64,000 bases of DNA from JOPF136 sp963773835 (GTDB lineage Bacteria; Acidobacteriota; Terriglobia; Acidiferrales; UBA7541): positions 434,001 through 498,000 of the forward strand of contig CAVZCQ010000004.1 of the NCBI GenBank assembly GCA_963773835.1, given 5' to 3'. The notes beneath the pieces are model-generated. The model made no database searches and had not been told where the DNA came from. It saw nothing but the letters and a program-made list of their open reading frames with translations. The stretch's first letter is position 1. Each line of letters starts with the position of its first letter. Positions 8,315-16,383 of the stretch are shown here, piece by piece. Made by a program: the position numbers and the translations under genes.

Positions 8315-9458
8315 GGGTGCCGAGGAGCTGGCGGGCGATGACCAGGCGCTGGATTTCGCTGGTGCCTTCGCCGATGGTGCAGAGCTTGGAGTCGCGATAA
8401 TACTTTTCCGCCGGATAGTCCTTGGTGAAGCCGTAGCCGCCGAACACCTGGACGGCTTCGCTGGAGACGCGCACGGCGACTTCTCCGGCGAAAAGTTTAG
8501 CCATGGCGGATTCCTTGGTGTAGCGAGCATCTCCCGAGTCGGCGAGCCAGGCGGCGCGATAGGTGAGGGCCCGCGCGGCTTCGACCTGTGTGGCCATGTC
8601 GGCCAGCTTGAACTGGATGCCCTGGAACTCGCTGATGGTTTTGCCGAACTGTTTGCGCTCGCGGGCGTATTTGGTGGCCGCGGAAAGCGCACCTTGGGCG
8701 ATACCGACGCCGAGCGCGGCGATGGAGATGCGGCCGCCGTCGAGGATTTGGAGGCTGTTGACGAAACCGTCTCCTTCTTTGCCGAGGAGATTTTCCGCGG
8801 GGACGACGCAGTCGGAGAACAGGACTTCGGAGGTTTCACTGGCGCGCATGCCGAGCTTGTTTTCCTTTTTGCCCGGGCGGAAGCCTTTGGTGCCCTGTTC
8901 GACGAGGAAGGCGGAGATGCCGTGAGAGCCTTTGTCGCGCTGGGTGACGGCCATGGCCACGCAGACGCCGGCAGAATGGCCGTTGGTGGTAAACGTTTTG
9001 GAGCCGTTGAGGACCCAGGCGCCGTTGCGGCGCTCGGCACCGGTGCGCGTGCCGCCGGCGTCGGAGCCTGCGCCGGGCTCGGTGAGCGACCAGGCGCCGA
9101 GGATCTTGCCGGAAGTGAGGCGGGGGAGGAATTTCTGCTTTTGAGCTTCGGTGCCGAATTTGTAGATGTGATTGGAGCAGAGAGAATTGTGGGCGGCGAC
9201 GGAAAGGGCGATGGAGGCGTCCACGGCGGCGAGTTCTTCGATGACGATAACGTATTCGGTATAGCCGAGGCCGGCGCCGCCGTATTGCTCGGGGAAAATC
9301 ACGCCGAGGAGGCCCAGATCGCCGAGTTTGGGGACGAGTTCGGAGGGCCAGTGGGCGGCTTCATCCCATTCCATGACATGCGGGGCGATTTCTGCGGCGG
9401 CGAATTCGCGGACGGTGCGGCGGAGCTGATTTTGTTCGTCGGTGAAGGAGAAATCCAC
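8310..9458 (-). CDS. Acyl-CoA dehydrogenase (short-chain/butyryl type)
   Basis: FAD-dependent alpha,beta-oxidation of acyl-CoA thioesters, 382 aa, full length. The first family signature is AWSLTEPGAGSDAGG (residues about 125-140); the second is QVFGGYGFTKDYPAEKYYRD. The C-terminal IGEGTSEIQRLVIARQLL contains the catalytic-Glu/CoA-side region typical of short-chain members. The ATG at 9458 has AGGAG about 8 bases upstream. The stop codon falls in the tail of a palindromic repeat, so the last few residues may have been reshaped by insertion. Chain-length specificity is inferred only from overall similarity. Confidence 0.92.
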   Translation of the reverse strand: MDFSFTDEQNQLRRTVREFAAAEIAPHVMEWDEAAHWPSELVPKLGDLGLLGVIFPEQYGGAGLGYTEYVIVIEELAAVDASIALSVAAHNSLCSNHIYKFGTEAQKQKFLPRLTSGKILGAWSLTEPGAGSDAGGTRTGAERRNGAWVLNGSKTFTTNGHSAGVCVAMAVTQRDKGSHGISAFLVEQGTKGFRPGKKENKLGMRASETSEVLFSDCVVPAENLLGKEGDGFVNSLQILDGGRISIAALGVGIAQGALSAATKYARERKQFGKTISEFQGIQFKLADMATQVEAARALTYRAAWLADSGDARYTKESAMAKLFAGEVAVRVSSEAVQVFGGYGFTKDYPAEKYYRDSKLCTIGEGTSEIQRLVIARQLLGTR

Positions 9459-9623
9459 GGGGCTCCTATTCGATGCGATTCCTTATCTTAATGCAAAAAA
9501 TCTCTTATAGCACAACGGCGAGGCGAGTTGCGGAGCCGGGAGGGAGGAAAGAGAGAGGAAAACGCAGAGGGCCGCCAGGATGCGGCGGGCAGGCGCAGGG
9601 AGCGGAGAGGAGCGCAGAAAAGA

Positions 9624-9649
9624 GGGCGGACACCCGGGTCCGCCCCTAC
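9624..9649. repeat. Family A palindromic element at threonine aldolase 3' end
   Basis: Eight-base arms GGGCGGAC/GTCCGCCC around ACCCGG, then CTAC. Nearly identical to the copy at 15134-15160. On the minus strand the CTAC tail forms the TAG stop of the aldolase gene. The remainder of 9459-9645 is a degenerate purine-rich tract (AACGCAGAGG, GCGCAGGG) akin to family D. Confidence 0.75.
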
Positions 9650-10674
9650 AGGACGGCGCGGACGGCGGCGATGGCGAGAGTGATGGCGGGGCGGTCGACG
9701 TCGTAGTGGGTAACCACGCGGACGGTCTGGGGGCCGAAGGCGGAGGCGAGGACGCCGCGGGTACGAAGAGCGTCGCAGAGGGCGGCGGCGGTCGAGCGAG
9801 CGTCCACGTCGAACATGACGATGTTGGTGACGACTTTTGCGGGGTCGAGGAGGATGCCGGGAATTTGGGCCAGTCCTTCCGCGAGGACGCGGGCGTTTTC
9901 GTGGTCGCGAGAGAGGCCTTTGGGCGATTCCTCGAGCGCGATGAGGCCGGCAGCGGCGAGAACTCCGGCCTGGCGCATGCCACCGCCGAGGATTTTGCGG
10001 CGGATGCGGGCTTTGGCGATGAACTCGCGCGGGCCGAGGAGCATCGAGCCGACCGGAGCGCCGAGGCCTTTCGAGAGGCAAAACATCATTGAATCTACCG
10101 GGCGGGTAATCTCGGCGACAGATTTGCCGAGGGCCACGGCGGCATTGAAAATGCGGGCGCCGTCGAGATGGACTTTCAGGCCTGCGGCATGCGTGTGGGC
10201 GGCGATATCCGCGATGGTCTCGGGAGGATACACAGTGCCGCCCGCGAGGTTGTGGGTGGATTCGAGTTCGATGAGGCCGGTGGGGGAATGGAAGCCGGAG
10301 CCGTCGTGGACGTGCGGGGCGATGAGGTCCCAGGAAAGGATGCCGTCGGGAGTGGGGACCGGGTGGGGCATGACGCCGGCGATGGCGGACATGGCGCCCA
10401 TCTCGTGGATGTAGGTGTGCGAGCGGGAGTCGCAGATGACTTCCTGGCCGCGATCGGTCCAGCACCAGATGGCCAGGAGGTTGCCCATGGAGCCGGAGGG
10501 AACAAAGAGAGCGGCTTCGCGGGCGAAGAGTCCGGCGGCGCGGGCTTCGAGGCGATTGATGGTGGGGTCTTCGCCGTACACGTCGTCGCCGACCTCGGCT
10601 TCGGCCATGGCGCGGCGCATGGCGGGGGTGGGGCGGGTGACGGTGTCACTGCGAAGGTCGATGGGTGAATTCAT
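9646..10674 (-). CDS. ltaE: Low-specificity L-threonine aldolase
   Basis: PLP-dependent cleavage of L-threonine/L-allo-threonine to glycine and acetaldehyde. The 342-aa protein begins DLRSDTVTRPTPAMRRAM and continues GDDVYGEDPTINRLE, the hallmark start of this family. HLDGARIFNAAVALG contains the PLP-contacting Asp-Gly-Ala-Arg. FCLSKGLGAPVGS has the Schiff-base lysine near residue 200. The ATG at 10674 is the only good start. Upstream sits a family D repeat tract. The stop codon is contributed by a palindromic element. Confidence 0.93.
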   Translation of the reverse strand: MNSPIDLRSDTVTRPTPAMRRAMAEAEVGDDVYGEDPTINRLEARAAGLFAREAALFVPSGSMGNLLAIWCWTDRGQEVICDSRSHTYIHEMGAMSAIAGVMPHPVPTPDGILSWDLIAPHVHDGSGFHSPTGLIELESTHNLAGGTVYPPETIADIAAHTHAAGLKVHLDGARIFNAAVALGKSVAEITRPVDSMMFCLSKGLGAPVGSMLLGPREFIAKARIRRKILGGGMRQAGVLAAAGLIALEESPKGLSRDHENARVLAEGLAQIPGILLDPAKVVTNIVMFDVDARSTAAALCDALRTRGVLASAFGPQTVRVVTHYDVDRPAITLAIAAVRAVL

Positions 10675-10689
10675 GGGGAAATGCGCAAA

Positions 10690-10795
10690 GAAAGATTCTA
10701 CACGGAGAACACGGAGAAACGGAGGGCACGGAGAGGAGAAGAGAAGATAACGCAGAGGCGCAGAGGACGCAGAGATACGCAGAGAAAAACATGAG
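10690..10795. repeat. Family D compound tract (ACGGAG then CGCAGAG units)
   Basis: Two adjoining sub-arrays. The first is TACACGGAGAACACGGAG continuing with AAACGGAGGGCACGGAGAG. The second is AACGCAGAGGCGCAGAG continuing with GACGCAGAGATACGCAGAG. Units are 8-11 bases and imperfect. It fills the gap between hemW and the threonine aldolase. Confidence 0.7.
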
Positions 10796-10804
10796 AGAAG
10801 AGAA

Positions 10805-11962
10805 TCAGGCGAGGAGTTCGGCGAAGACTTCGTTGGAGATGGAGAGGCGGGCGGGATCGAGGCGGAGGACGTCGCCGTCGAGGGCTACGGCGCGGGCTTC
10901 GAGTAGGCGCGGGAGGCGGGGGCGGAGATCTACGCCGTAGATGGATTCGATGCGAGAGAGATTAATGCCGTCGAGGAGGCGAAGACCGAGGAAGACTTCT
11001 TCTTCGAGGGCCATTTGGGGAGTGACCGGCTGGCGCTGCTCGATGGTGGGGCGGCCGGCGCGAATGGCGCCGATATAGGCGGAAGGGTCGTGGAGATTGG
11101 CCCAGCGCTCGAAGCCGTTGAAAGAATGAGCGCCGGAACCGAAACCGAAGTAGGGAGCACGTGTCCAGTATTTGGAGTTGTGGATGGCGCGATGGTTTTC
11201 GAGGGCCCAGTTGGAGATTTCGTAGTGGGCGTAGCCGGCGGAGGCGAGAAGGGCGCAGGCTTCGTCGAACCAGACGGATTGAGAGTCTTCGTCGGGGACG
11301 AGCGTGGCGCTGTAACGCGGACCGCCGGAGAGGAGTTCGTGGCCCAGCCGGCTGTCGTCGTCCACATCGAGCATGTAGATGGAGATGTGCTCGGGGCGGA
11401 GAGAGAGGAGCGCGTCGAGCGAGTGGAGCCAACTGTCGTGCGTTTGGCCGGCGAGGCCCAGGATTAAATCGAGATTGAGAGAGGCGATACCGGCGGATCG
11501 GAGAATTTCGACGGCGCGAGGGATGTCCGCGGCGCGATGGCGACGGCCGGCGGCACGGAGTTCGGAGTCGGAGAAAGATTGGGCACCGAGCGAGGCGCGG
11601 TCGATACCGGCGGAGCGCCACGCGGCGGCTTTTTCCGGGGTGACCGTTTCCGGGTCGGCTTCGAAAGTGACTTCGCGCCAGGTGGTGTCCGGGAATGATT
11701 CGCGGACAGCGGCGAGGATGCGGGCGAGATCTTCTGACGCGAGGAGACTCGGAGTGCCGCCGCCCAGATAGATGGTGTCCGGCGGGCCGGCGGTGAGAAC
11801 GAGGTTCGCGGCGGAGTACGTTTGGGCGTGGGTGCGGATTTCCCGGATGACGGTCTCAACATAGGGGGAGATGAGTTCGCGGGGGAAAACGCCAGTGGCG
11901 AAATGGCAATAGGTGCATTTCGACTGGCAAAAGGGGATCTGGATGTAGATGCCGGGGAGCAT
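10805..11962 (-). CDS. hemW: Radical SAM haem chaperone HemW-like (HemN-like)
   Basis: Radical-SAM protein of the HemN/HemW group. Near the N-terminus, IPFCQSKCTYCHF carries the CxxxCxxC iron-sulphur motif (residues 12-19), followed by YLGGGTPSLL and FEADPETVT, all family signatures. At 385 aa, with the short N-terminus and the HemW-type CHF instead of the extra HemN residues, it is probably the haem chaperone, not coproporphyrinogen dehydrogenase. GFGSGAHSF in the middle and an HTH-like C-terminal domain are as expected. Start ATG at 11962; no strong ribosome binding site. Confidence 0.88.
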   Translation of the reverse strand: MLPGIYIQIPFCQSKCTYCHFATGVFPRELISPYVETVIREIRTHAQTYSAANLVLTAGPPDTIYLGGGTPSLLASEDLARILAAVRESFPDTTWREVTFEADPETVTPEKAAAWRSAGIDRASLGAQSFSDSELRAAGRRHRAADIPRAVEILRSAGIASLNLDLILGLAGQTHDSWLHSLDALLSLRPEHISIYMLDVDDDSRLGHELLSGGPRYSATLVPDEDSQSVWFDEACALLASAGYAHYEISNWALENHRAIHNSKYWTRAPYFGFGSGAHSFNGFERWANLHDPSAYIGAIRAGRPTIEQRQPVTPQMALEEEVFLGLRLLDGINLSRIESIYGVDLRPRLPRLLEARAVALDGDVLRLDPARLSISNEVFAELLA

Positions 11963-12080
11963 GGAGGACAGTTTAGCGCAGGTGGAGGAGGGGGGGGAAA
12001 TGCGAGACTCGAAAATCGGTAGGAGGGGAAAACCGCCGAATTGCTGCGGAGGTGGCGACTATTCCGCATACGGAACCCGA

Positions 12081-12238
12081 GCGGCTAAAGCCGCGCGAAT
12101 CGCCGAGCGCGAACGGCACGGCTAAAGCCGTGCCCTGACGTTCGCGGCAGTGCGAGAAGGGGGAGCGACGGCAAACATTGGCTTCAGGGGTTAAAACCCC
12201 TGAGGGGGCAACGGTTTCGGCGGGGTTGAAACCCCGCC
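12081..12238. repeat. Family B palindrome cluster between hemW and yjbQ
   Basis: Four perfect or near-perfect palindromes. GCGGCTAAAGCCGC is at 12081-12094 and GGCACGGCTAAAGCCGTGCC at 12115-12134. CAGGGGTTAAAACCCCTG is at 12185-12202 and GGCGGGGTTGAAACCCCGCC at 12219-12238. The last two form the same pair seen at 29.4 and 34.9 kb. They could act as bidirectional terminators for converging transcripts, but no long T-run follows. No gene is supported in 11963-12267. Confidence 0.75.
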
Positions 12239-12267
12239 CTTCTTGGCCGGAGCGGATCAGTGCGAGG

Positions 12268-12714
12268 TCAGGCGGGGTCGGGGACGATGCGGAGGTGGAG
12301 TTTGCGGGGGCGCGGGCCATCGAACTCGCAGAAGAAGATTCCCTGCCAGCGGCCCAGGGCCACAACTCCGTCTTCGATGGGCACACTGAGCGACACGCCC
12401 ATCAGGGCCGACTTGATGTGGGCATCCGAATTTCCTTCGGCATGTTTGTAGTTCGCCTGATGCGGGACGAGACGTTCGAGCGCTGTCTCAATGTCGCGGG
12501 CGACGTCGGGGTCGGCGCTTTCGTTGATGGTGACACCCGCCGTGCTGTGGGGCACGAAAATGTGGCAGACACCTTCGAATACGCAGGAGTCTGCGACGGC
12601 CCGATTGACCAGGGCGGTGATATCCAGAAGATGGGTGTGCCGGATGGTGCTTATTTCCAGCACCACACTCTGGGCCCGGCCAGAGCCTTTCGCTGGTTGT
12701 GCGCCGGCTGCCAT
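12268..12714 (-). CDS. YjbQ/UPF0047 family protein
   Basis: Small (148 aa) single-domain protein of the UPF0047/YjbQ family, for which thiamine-phosphate-synthase side activity has been reported; the physiological role is uncertain. Signatures seen are VCHIFVPHSTAGVTINE, HIKSALMGVSLSVPI and LGRWQGIFFCEFDGPR, with conserved His residues that bind metal in solved homologues. The ATG at 12714 has AAGGAGAAG eight bases upstream and is preferred over an ATG 48 bases earlier. It lies 48 bases downstream of the aldolase gene and is probably co-transcribed with it. Confidence 0.9.
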   Translation of the reverse strand: MAAGAQPAKGSGRAQSVVLEISTIRHTHLLDITALVNRAVADSCVFEGVCHIFVPHSTAGVTINESADPDVARDIETALERLVPHQANYKHAEGNSDAHIKSALMGVSLSVPIEDGVVALGRWQGIFFCEFDGPRPRKLHLRIVPDPA

Positions 12715-12762
12715 GAACTCTTCTCCTTGCAAGCGATTCTCCGCCCGCCCAAACTTGGCCAA

Positions 12763-13779
12763 TTACGCGAGGGCCGCAGCGGAAGCGGCGCCGTAGAAAC
12801 CGAACCAGGGTTTGGCGGCGGAGAGAGCGTTGTTGACGTTTTGAATGTTCTTGACGCCCTTGTCGTTTAGCCAGTCTTCGAGAGCGCGGAGGCCGCTCTT
12901 GCCGTAGATGGGCACAGCATCGGCCCAGGTGGCGCGGCCGCAGAGAACGCCGGAGAAATTGACGCCGGTTTCGGAGGCGAGCTGGAGCGTTTCCTGGAAG
13001 ACTTCGTTGGAGACGCCGGCGGAGAGATAGATGAACGGCTTTTTGGCAACGGAGGCGGCGCGGCGGAAATAGTCCTTGGCCTGATCGCGGGTGTAGGCGG
13101 ATTCGCCTTTGCAGGCCCTGGTGCCGGCGACGTAGGCCATGTTGATGGGGACTTCGACTTTGAGAACGTCGATGCCGTAACGGTCGCGGGAGAACTCCTC
13201 CATGCTCTTGATGACGAATTCGGGCTTCTTGCGGGCGAATTCGATGCTCTTTTCGTCCACACCTTCCTGGTAGGTGACGAATTCGAGGAAATAGGGGACG
13301 TCGCAGGCGCGGCACTCGTCGCCGATGCGCTCGACCCAGGCGTGCTTGATGTCGTTCACGTGGGGCGGATCGGCGGGGGCGTAGTAGAGCAGGATCTTGA
13401 CGCAGTCGGCGCCGGCTTCCATCAGGCGGCGGGCGGAGTAATTGTCGAGGAGGTCGGGAAGGCGGCCAGGCTGGGTGTTGTCGTAGCCGCTCTTTTCGTA
13501 GGCGAGGAGGAGGCCGGCATTCTTGGCGCGGGCGCGGGCGGCGGCGAGGCCGAATTCAGGGTCGAGGAGGATGGCGCTGGCATGGGGAGTGAGGATGCGG
13601 ACGACGGCTTCCTTGAACTCGCTCATCATGTCGTTCGAGATTTCCTTTTTGTCCACGCCCTTGCCCTTGGCGATGGCGCTGCGGAGGGAACCGCGCTGGT
13701 CCATGGCAGCGGCGGCGATGATGCCGCGCTTGTCGGAGACGGCTTCGAGGCCTTTTATTTTGCCGGGGGTGATTTTCAT
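12763..13779 (-). CDS. Tagatose/fructose-bisphosphate aldolase (LacD-like)
   Basis: Class I-type aldolase resembling tagatose-1,6-bisphosphate aldolase LacD, 338 aa. Features are GIIAAAAMDQRGSLR near the N-terminus, ADCVKILLYYAP (candidate Schiff-base lysine region), VLKVEVPINM (second lysine candidate) and PFIYLSAGVSNEVF. The ATG at 13779 follows GGGAGGCACC, a good ribosome binding site; the longer open frame upstream runs through repeat DNA. It is first in a two-gene unit with yjbQ. Whether it serves glycolysis or tagatose catabolism is not decidable; no other tagatose genes are near. Confidence 0.87.
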   Translation of the reverse strand: MKITPGKIKGLEAVSDKRGIIAAAAMDQRGSLRSAIAKGKGVDKKEISNDMMSEFKEAVVRILTPHASAILLDPEFGLAAARARAKNAGLLLAYEKSGYDNTQPGRLPDLLDNYSARRLMEAGADCVKILLYYAPADPPHVNDIKHAWVERIGDECRACDVPYFLEFVTYQEGVDEKSIEFARKKPEFVIKSMEEFSRDRYGIDVLKVEVPINMAYVAGTRACKGESAYTRDQAKDYFRRAASVAKKPFIYLSAGVSNEVFQETLQLASETGVNFSGVLCGRATWADAVPIYGKSGLRALEDWLNDKGVKNIQNVNNALSAAKPWFGFYGAASAAALA

Positions 13780-13859
13780 GGTGCCTCCCATTCGAGGGTG
13801 ACGAAAGACGAGGGATTGTAGCATGGGCAGGAGTGGAGAGGAGAGAGGGAGGGAAAAAT

Positions 13860-13962
13860 CCACTACAGAGACACTGCGGACACGGAGCAAGCACGGAGAG
13901 GAGGGGAAAAGATAACGCAGAGACGCAGAGTTCGCAGAGAAACGCAGAGGAAGAGAGGAGAA
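13860..13962. repeat. Family D compound tract
   Basis: Same two-part design as at 10.7 kb: CACTGCGGACACGGAG with AAGCACGGAGAGG, then ATAACGCAGAGACGCAGAG and TTCGCAGAGAAACGCAGAG. It lies upstream of the aldolase and downstream of the isopropylmalate-dehydrogenase-family gene. Confidence 0.7.
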
Positions 13963-13976
13963 AACCGTCGCGGGAG

Positions 13977-15053
13977 CTAATGGGAGAGGAGGTGGGCAAT
14001 GTGGTCGCCGGCCTCGCGGGTGCCCAGCTTGCCGCCGAGGTCGGCGGTGCAGTTCCCTTCCCGGAGGGAGGAGCGTACGGCATTGCGGAGGGACTCGGCT
14101 TCCTGGGGCCAGCCGACGTAGTCGCAGAGCATTGCGGAGGTGAGGATGGCGCCGAACGGGTTGGCGCGATTCTTGCCGGCGATATTCGGGGCGGAGCCGT
14201 GGACGGGCTCGAACATGGAGACCTCGCCGGGATGTATGTTGGCGGAGGGAGAAAGGCCGAGGCCGCCGGCGAGCTGGGCGCCGAGGTCGCTCGCGATGTC
14301 GCCGAACAGGTTGTTGGTGACGATAACGTCGAACTGCGAAGGGTCGCGAACCATTTCCATGACCAGCGTGTCGATGTAGAGATGGCGGGAATCCACATCG
14401 GGATTTTGCTGGCGAAGCTCGCGGAAAACGCGCTGCCAGAGGTCGTGGCCGTGAGTGAGTGCGTTGGATTTGTCGCTCATGCACAGGCGTTTGCGGGGGC
14501 GGGAGCGAGCGCTTTCAAAGGCATAGCGGAGGATGCGCTCGACGCCCTTGCGCGTATTGACTTCCTCCTGGAGGGCGATTTCGTCGGGCGTGTTGCGTTT
14601 GAACTGGCCGCCAATGTTGGCGTAGAGGCCTTCGGTGTTCTCGCGGAGGACCACGAAATTGATGTCGGCTTCGGCGCGATCGCGGAGCGGGGTGAACCGG
14701 CGGTCGAGGAGGATGCAAGGGCGGATGTTGACGTAGAGATCGAGGCCAAAGCGGAGGCCAAACAGAATGTCGAGGGCGTGCTGATTGGAGGGGATGCGCG
14801 GATCGCCGACGGCACCGAAAAGAATGGCGTCGAAATCGCGGCGGAGCATGTCCAGGGCGCCGACGGGGAGCGAGGTTCCGTCGTGGAGGTAGCGCTCGGC
14901 GCCCCAGTCAAATTCGGTGAATTCGGCGCGGCGGCCGCTGGCGGCAAACACAGCGCGAAGGGCTTTGAGGGCTTCGGCGGTGACTTCCACGCCGATGCCG
15001 TCGCCGGGGATGACGGCGATACGCTTGGCGGCGCCGGATGGGGAGGCAGTCAT
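13977..15053 (-). CDS. Isocitrate/isopropylmalate dehydrogenase family oxidoreductase
   Basis: NAD(P)-dependent beta-decarboxylating dehydrogenase, 358 aa. It begins RIAVIPGDGIGVEVTAE. NFVVLRENTEGLYANIGG and, toward the C-terminus, VTNNLFGDIASDLGAQLAGGLG match the substrate/metal-binding signature; EPVHGSAPNIAGKNRANP is the nucleotide region. LeuB, tartrate dehydrogenase and homoisocitrate dehydrogenase cannot be separated by eye. The ENTEGLYANIGG form is common in tartrate/isopropylmalate-like paralogues, and no leuA/leuCD genes are nearby. A decayed copy of this gene's 5' end lies at 18.7 kb. Confidence 0.88.
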   Translation of the reverse strand: MTASPSGAAKRIAVIPGDGIGVEVTAEALKALRAVFAASGRRAEFTEFDWGAERYLHDGTSLPVGALDMLRRDFDAILFGAVGDPRIPSNQHALDILFGLRFGLDLYVNIRPCILLDRRFTPLRDRAEADINFVVLRENTEGLYANIGGQFKRNTPDEIALQEEVNTRKGVERILRYAFESARSRPRKRLCMSDKSNALTHGHDLWQRVFRELRQQNPDVDSRHLYIDTLVMEMVRDPSQFDVIVTNNLFGDIASDLGAQLAGGLGLSPSANIHPGEVSMFEPVHGSAPNIAGKNRANPFGAILTSAMLCDYVGWPQEAESLRNAVRSSLREGNCTADLGGKLGTREAGDHIAHLLSH

Positions 15054-15133
15054 CAGCGGGAGGCGAAACTAGCACGCGCGGAGATGGTGGTCAACGTGAC
15101 GGGAAGGGTTGGAAGAGGTCTGCAAGCACCAGA

Positions 15134-15160
15134 GGGCGGACACTTGGGTCCGCCCCTACC
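15134..15160. repeat. Family A palindromic element
   Basis: GGGCGGAC/GTCCGCCC arms around ACTTGG, followed by CTACC. Nearly the same stem as 9624-9649. It lies upstream of the promoter of the peptide/oxidase cassette. Confidence 0.75.
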
Positions 15161-15213
15161 AGGAAAGGAACGGACGCGGGCTCGTCGCCCTGCGCTAGAA
15201 CGGCGGTGTGAAC

Positions 15214-15243
15214 TTGACAGGTAACGGAGGGCCAGCGTATGGT
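15214..15243 (+). promoter_or_regulatory. Sigma-70-like promoter of peptide/oxidase/kinase cassette
   Basis: Consensus -35 TTGACA (15214-15219), an 18-base spacer and TATGGT (15238-15243). Transcription would start near 15250 and leave an untranslated leader of about 140 bases before the peptide gene. The leader contains CCTGCTGCCCGC and GCGGGCAGG arms that could enclose a long stem; I do not recognise a known riboswitch in it. Confidence 0.55.
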
Positions 15244-15392
15244 TCTGCGAAGTTGAAAGTGAAACGTTCCTTTAGATGACAGGCACGTGAACCTGCTGCC
15301 CGCGCGGGGGATGTTGCGGACGGGAGCACGGAAAGCGGGCGGGGAATAACGGCGGGCAGGACCGGAGCACGAGTTCGCTGGAGGAGGGGGAC

Positions 15393-15590
15393 ATGAGCAA
15401 TCAGGCGCGGTTGAAGAAGGCCGGACTGATCCGGGCGGGACACGAATTTTCGAAGAAGGACAGCGAGCTACTGGAGAAGCTGTCGAAAGAAGAAGTCGGA
15501 GCGCTGATCAGCGCGAAAAGGAAAATCGGGAGCAGCTTCCTGCAGAGGCACGCCAGCGGGAAGCGCCCCCCGGTCGGAATCGTTTTTTAG
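15393..15590 (+). CDS. Small conserved-looking 65-aa protein, possible precursor or partner peptide
   Basis: A 65-residue lysine-rich protein with a very strong ribosome binding site (GGAGGAGGGGGAC next to ATG). The sequence reads as LKKAGLIRAGHEF, then KDSELLEKLSKEEVGALISA, then a KIGSSFLQRHASGKRPP segment and the hydrophobic end VGIVF. It is predicted helical in the middle with an extended C-terminal tail. There is no signal peptide or cysteine. The LSxEEVxxLISxKxKxG pattern reminds me of small proteins annotated near peptide-modification clusters (for example 'aroma-sacti' proteins), but that is memory, not a search. It is followed within 100 bases by a haem-oxygenase-like oxidase gene and sits behind its own promoter. 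Function unknown; a modified-peptide precursor is one hypothesis. Confidence 0.72.
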   Translation: MSNQARLKKAGLIRAGHEFSKKDSELLEKLSKEEVGALISAKRKIGSSFLQRHASGKRPPVGIVF

Positions 15591-15622
15591 GAATTGGACT
15601 CGAACCGCGAAAAACCTACCAC

Positions 15623-15656
15623 GGCCCGCCGGGCCAGACACCCGGAGCAACTCCGG
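15623..15656 (+). other. Two hairpins between the peptide gene and the oxidase gene
   Basis: GGCCC/GGGCC around GCC (15623-15635), and CCGGAG/CTCCGG around CAA (15642-15656). Without a T-run they are not a full terminator. They could attenuate transcription or stabilise the upstream peptide message, as expected if the peptide is made in excess over the enzyme. Confidence 0.5.
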
Positions 15657-15680
15657 CCGCGGGCACCCTCCCACGGCTCT

Positions 15681-16346
15681 ATGCAGAAGACGGGACACAG
15701 CCGGCGACTGAGAGAAAAAATCCAGGTGGCGCGGCCCGAGCTGGATGCCGTGGCGACCACGCTGTGGACGCATCCACGCCTGATCGAGCTGTATCCCGAG
15801 TTCCTGTTCCGCAACCACGCCGTGATCCGTGCGAGCGTGCCGCTGATGGAGTCCGCGGCGGAGTGGTGTGAGACGCGGAAGGGGAGCGACCCGCTGGCCG
15901 CAGGCATGTTCCGATACCTGACCCATCACATCCCCGAGGAGCGCCACCACGACGACTGGGTGCTGGAGGACCTGGAGGTGCTGGGGGTGCACCGCGAAAA
16001 GGTGCTGGCGCGAATCCCGCCGACGAGCGTAGCGGCGCTGGTGGGAGCGCAGTATTATTGGATCCGGCATTTCCATCCGGTGGCGCTGCTGGGATTCATC
16101 GCGGTGCTGGAAGGGACGCCGCCGGACGTGGAGTATTTCGAGCACACGGCGGAGCGCGCGGGGATTCCGCAGGCGGCATTCAGCAACCTTTTGCGGCACG
16201 GCAAACTGGATCCACGGCACCGGGACGAACTCGACGAGGCACTGGATACGTTTCCCCTCACCGAAGCCCACCACAAACTGCTCGGGGTCAGCGCGTTTCA
16301 GACCGTGCATCTGCTGGCCAGCGTAGTGGAAGAAATTGTAAATTAA
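15681..16346 (+). CDS. Haem-oxygenase-like putative diiron oxidase (iron-containing redox enzyme family)
   Basis: All-helical protein of about 221 aa resembling the haem-oxygenase-like diiron oxidase (HDO) superfamily (CADD, UndA, BesC) and its cofactor-free relative PqqC. Candidate metal ligands, numbered from the ATG at 15681, are E86-x2-H89 (or E87/H90) in HIPEERHHDDW, E144 in AVLEGTPP, and H173-x3-D177-x2-H180 in RHGKLDPRHRDEL. This spacing fits the two-histidine/carboxylate set of HDOs. A TTG at 15594, just after the peptide stop, is also open, but its product would begin with low-complexity sequence and cross two hairpins, so I prefer the ATG. Substrate unknown; the adjacent peptide or a small amine/fatty acid are candidates. 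Confidence 0.75.
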   Translation: MQKTGHSRRLREKIQVARPELDAVATTLWTHPRLIELYPEFLFRNHAVIRASVPLMESAAEWCETRKGSDPLAAGMFRYLTHHIPEERHHDDWVLEDLEVLGVHREKVLARIPPTSVAALVGAQYYWIRHFHPVALLGFIAVLEGTPPDVEYFEHTAERAGIPQAAFSNLLRHGKLDPRHRDELDEALDTFPLTEAHHKLLGVSAFQTVHLLASVVEEIVN

Positions 16347-16383
16347 ACCGCATGAGGAAACGGCAGTCCGGGGGAGCGCGCGC

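Noticed and set aside
10690..10795. Regular short repeats as a possible CRISPR array
   Set aside because: Units are 8-11 bp, degenerate, without unique spacers of constant length, and no cas genes occur.
12763..14484. Aldolase with a 235-residue N-terminal extension
   Set aside because: The extension runs through the family D repeat and antisense of the next gene; the ATG at 13779 has a good ribosome binding site.
15594..15680. TTG start giving the oxidase an extra 29 residues
   Set aside because: Low-complexity Arg/Pro sequence spanning two hairpins; kept only as an alternative.
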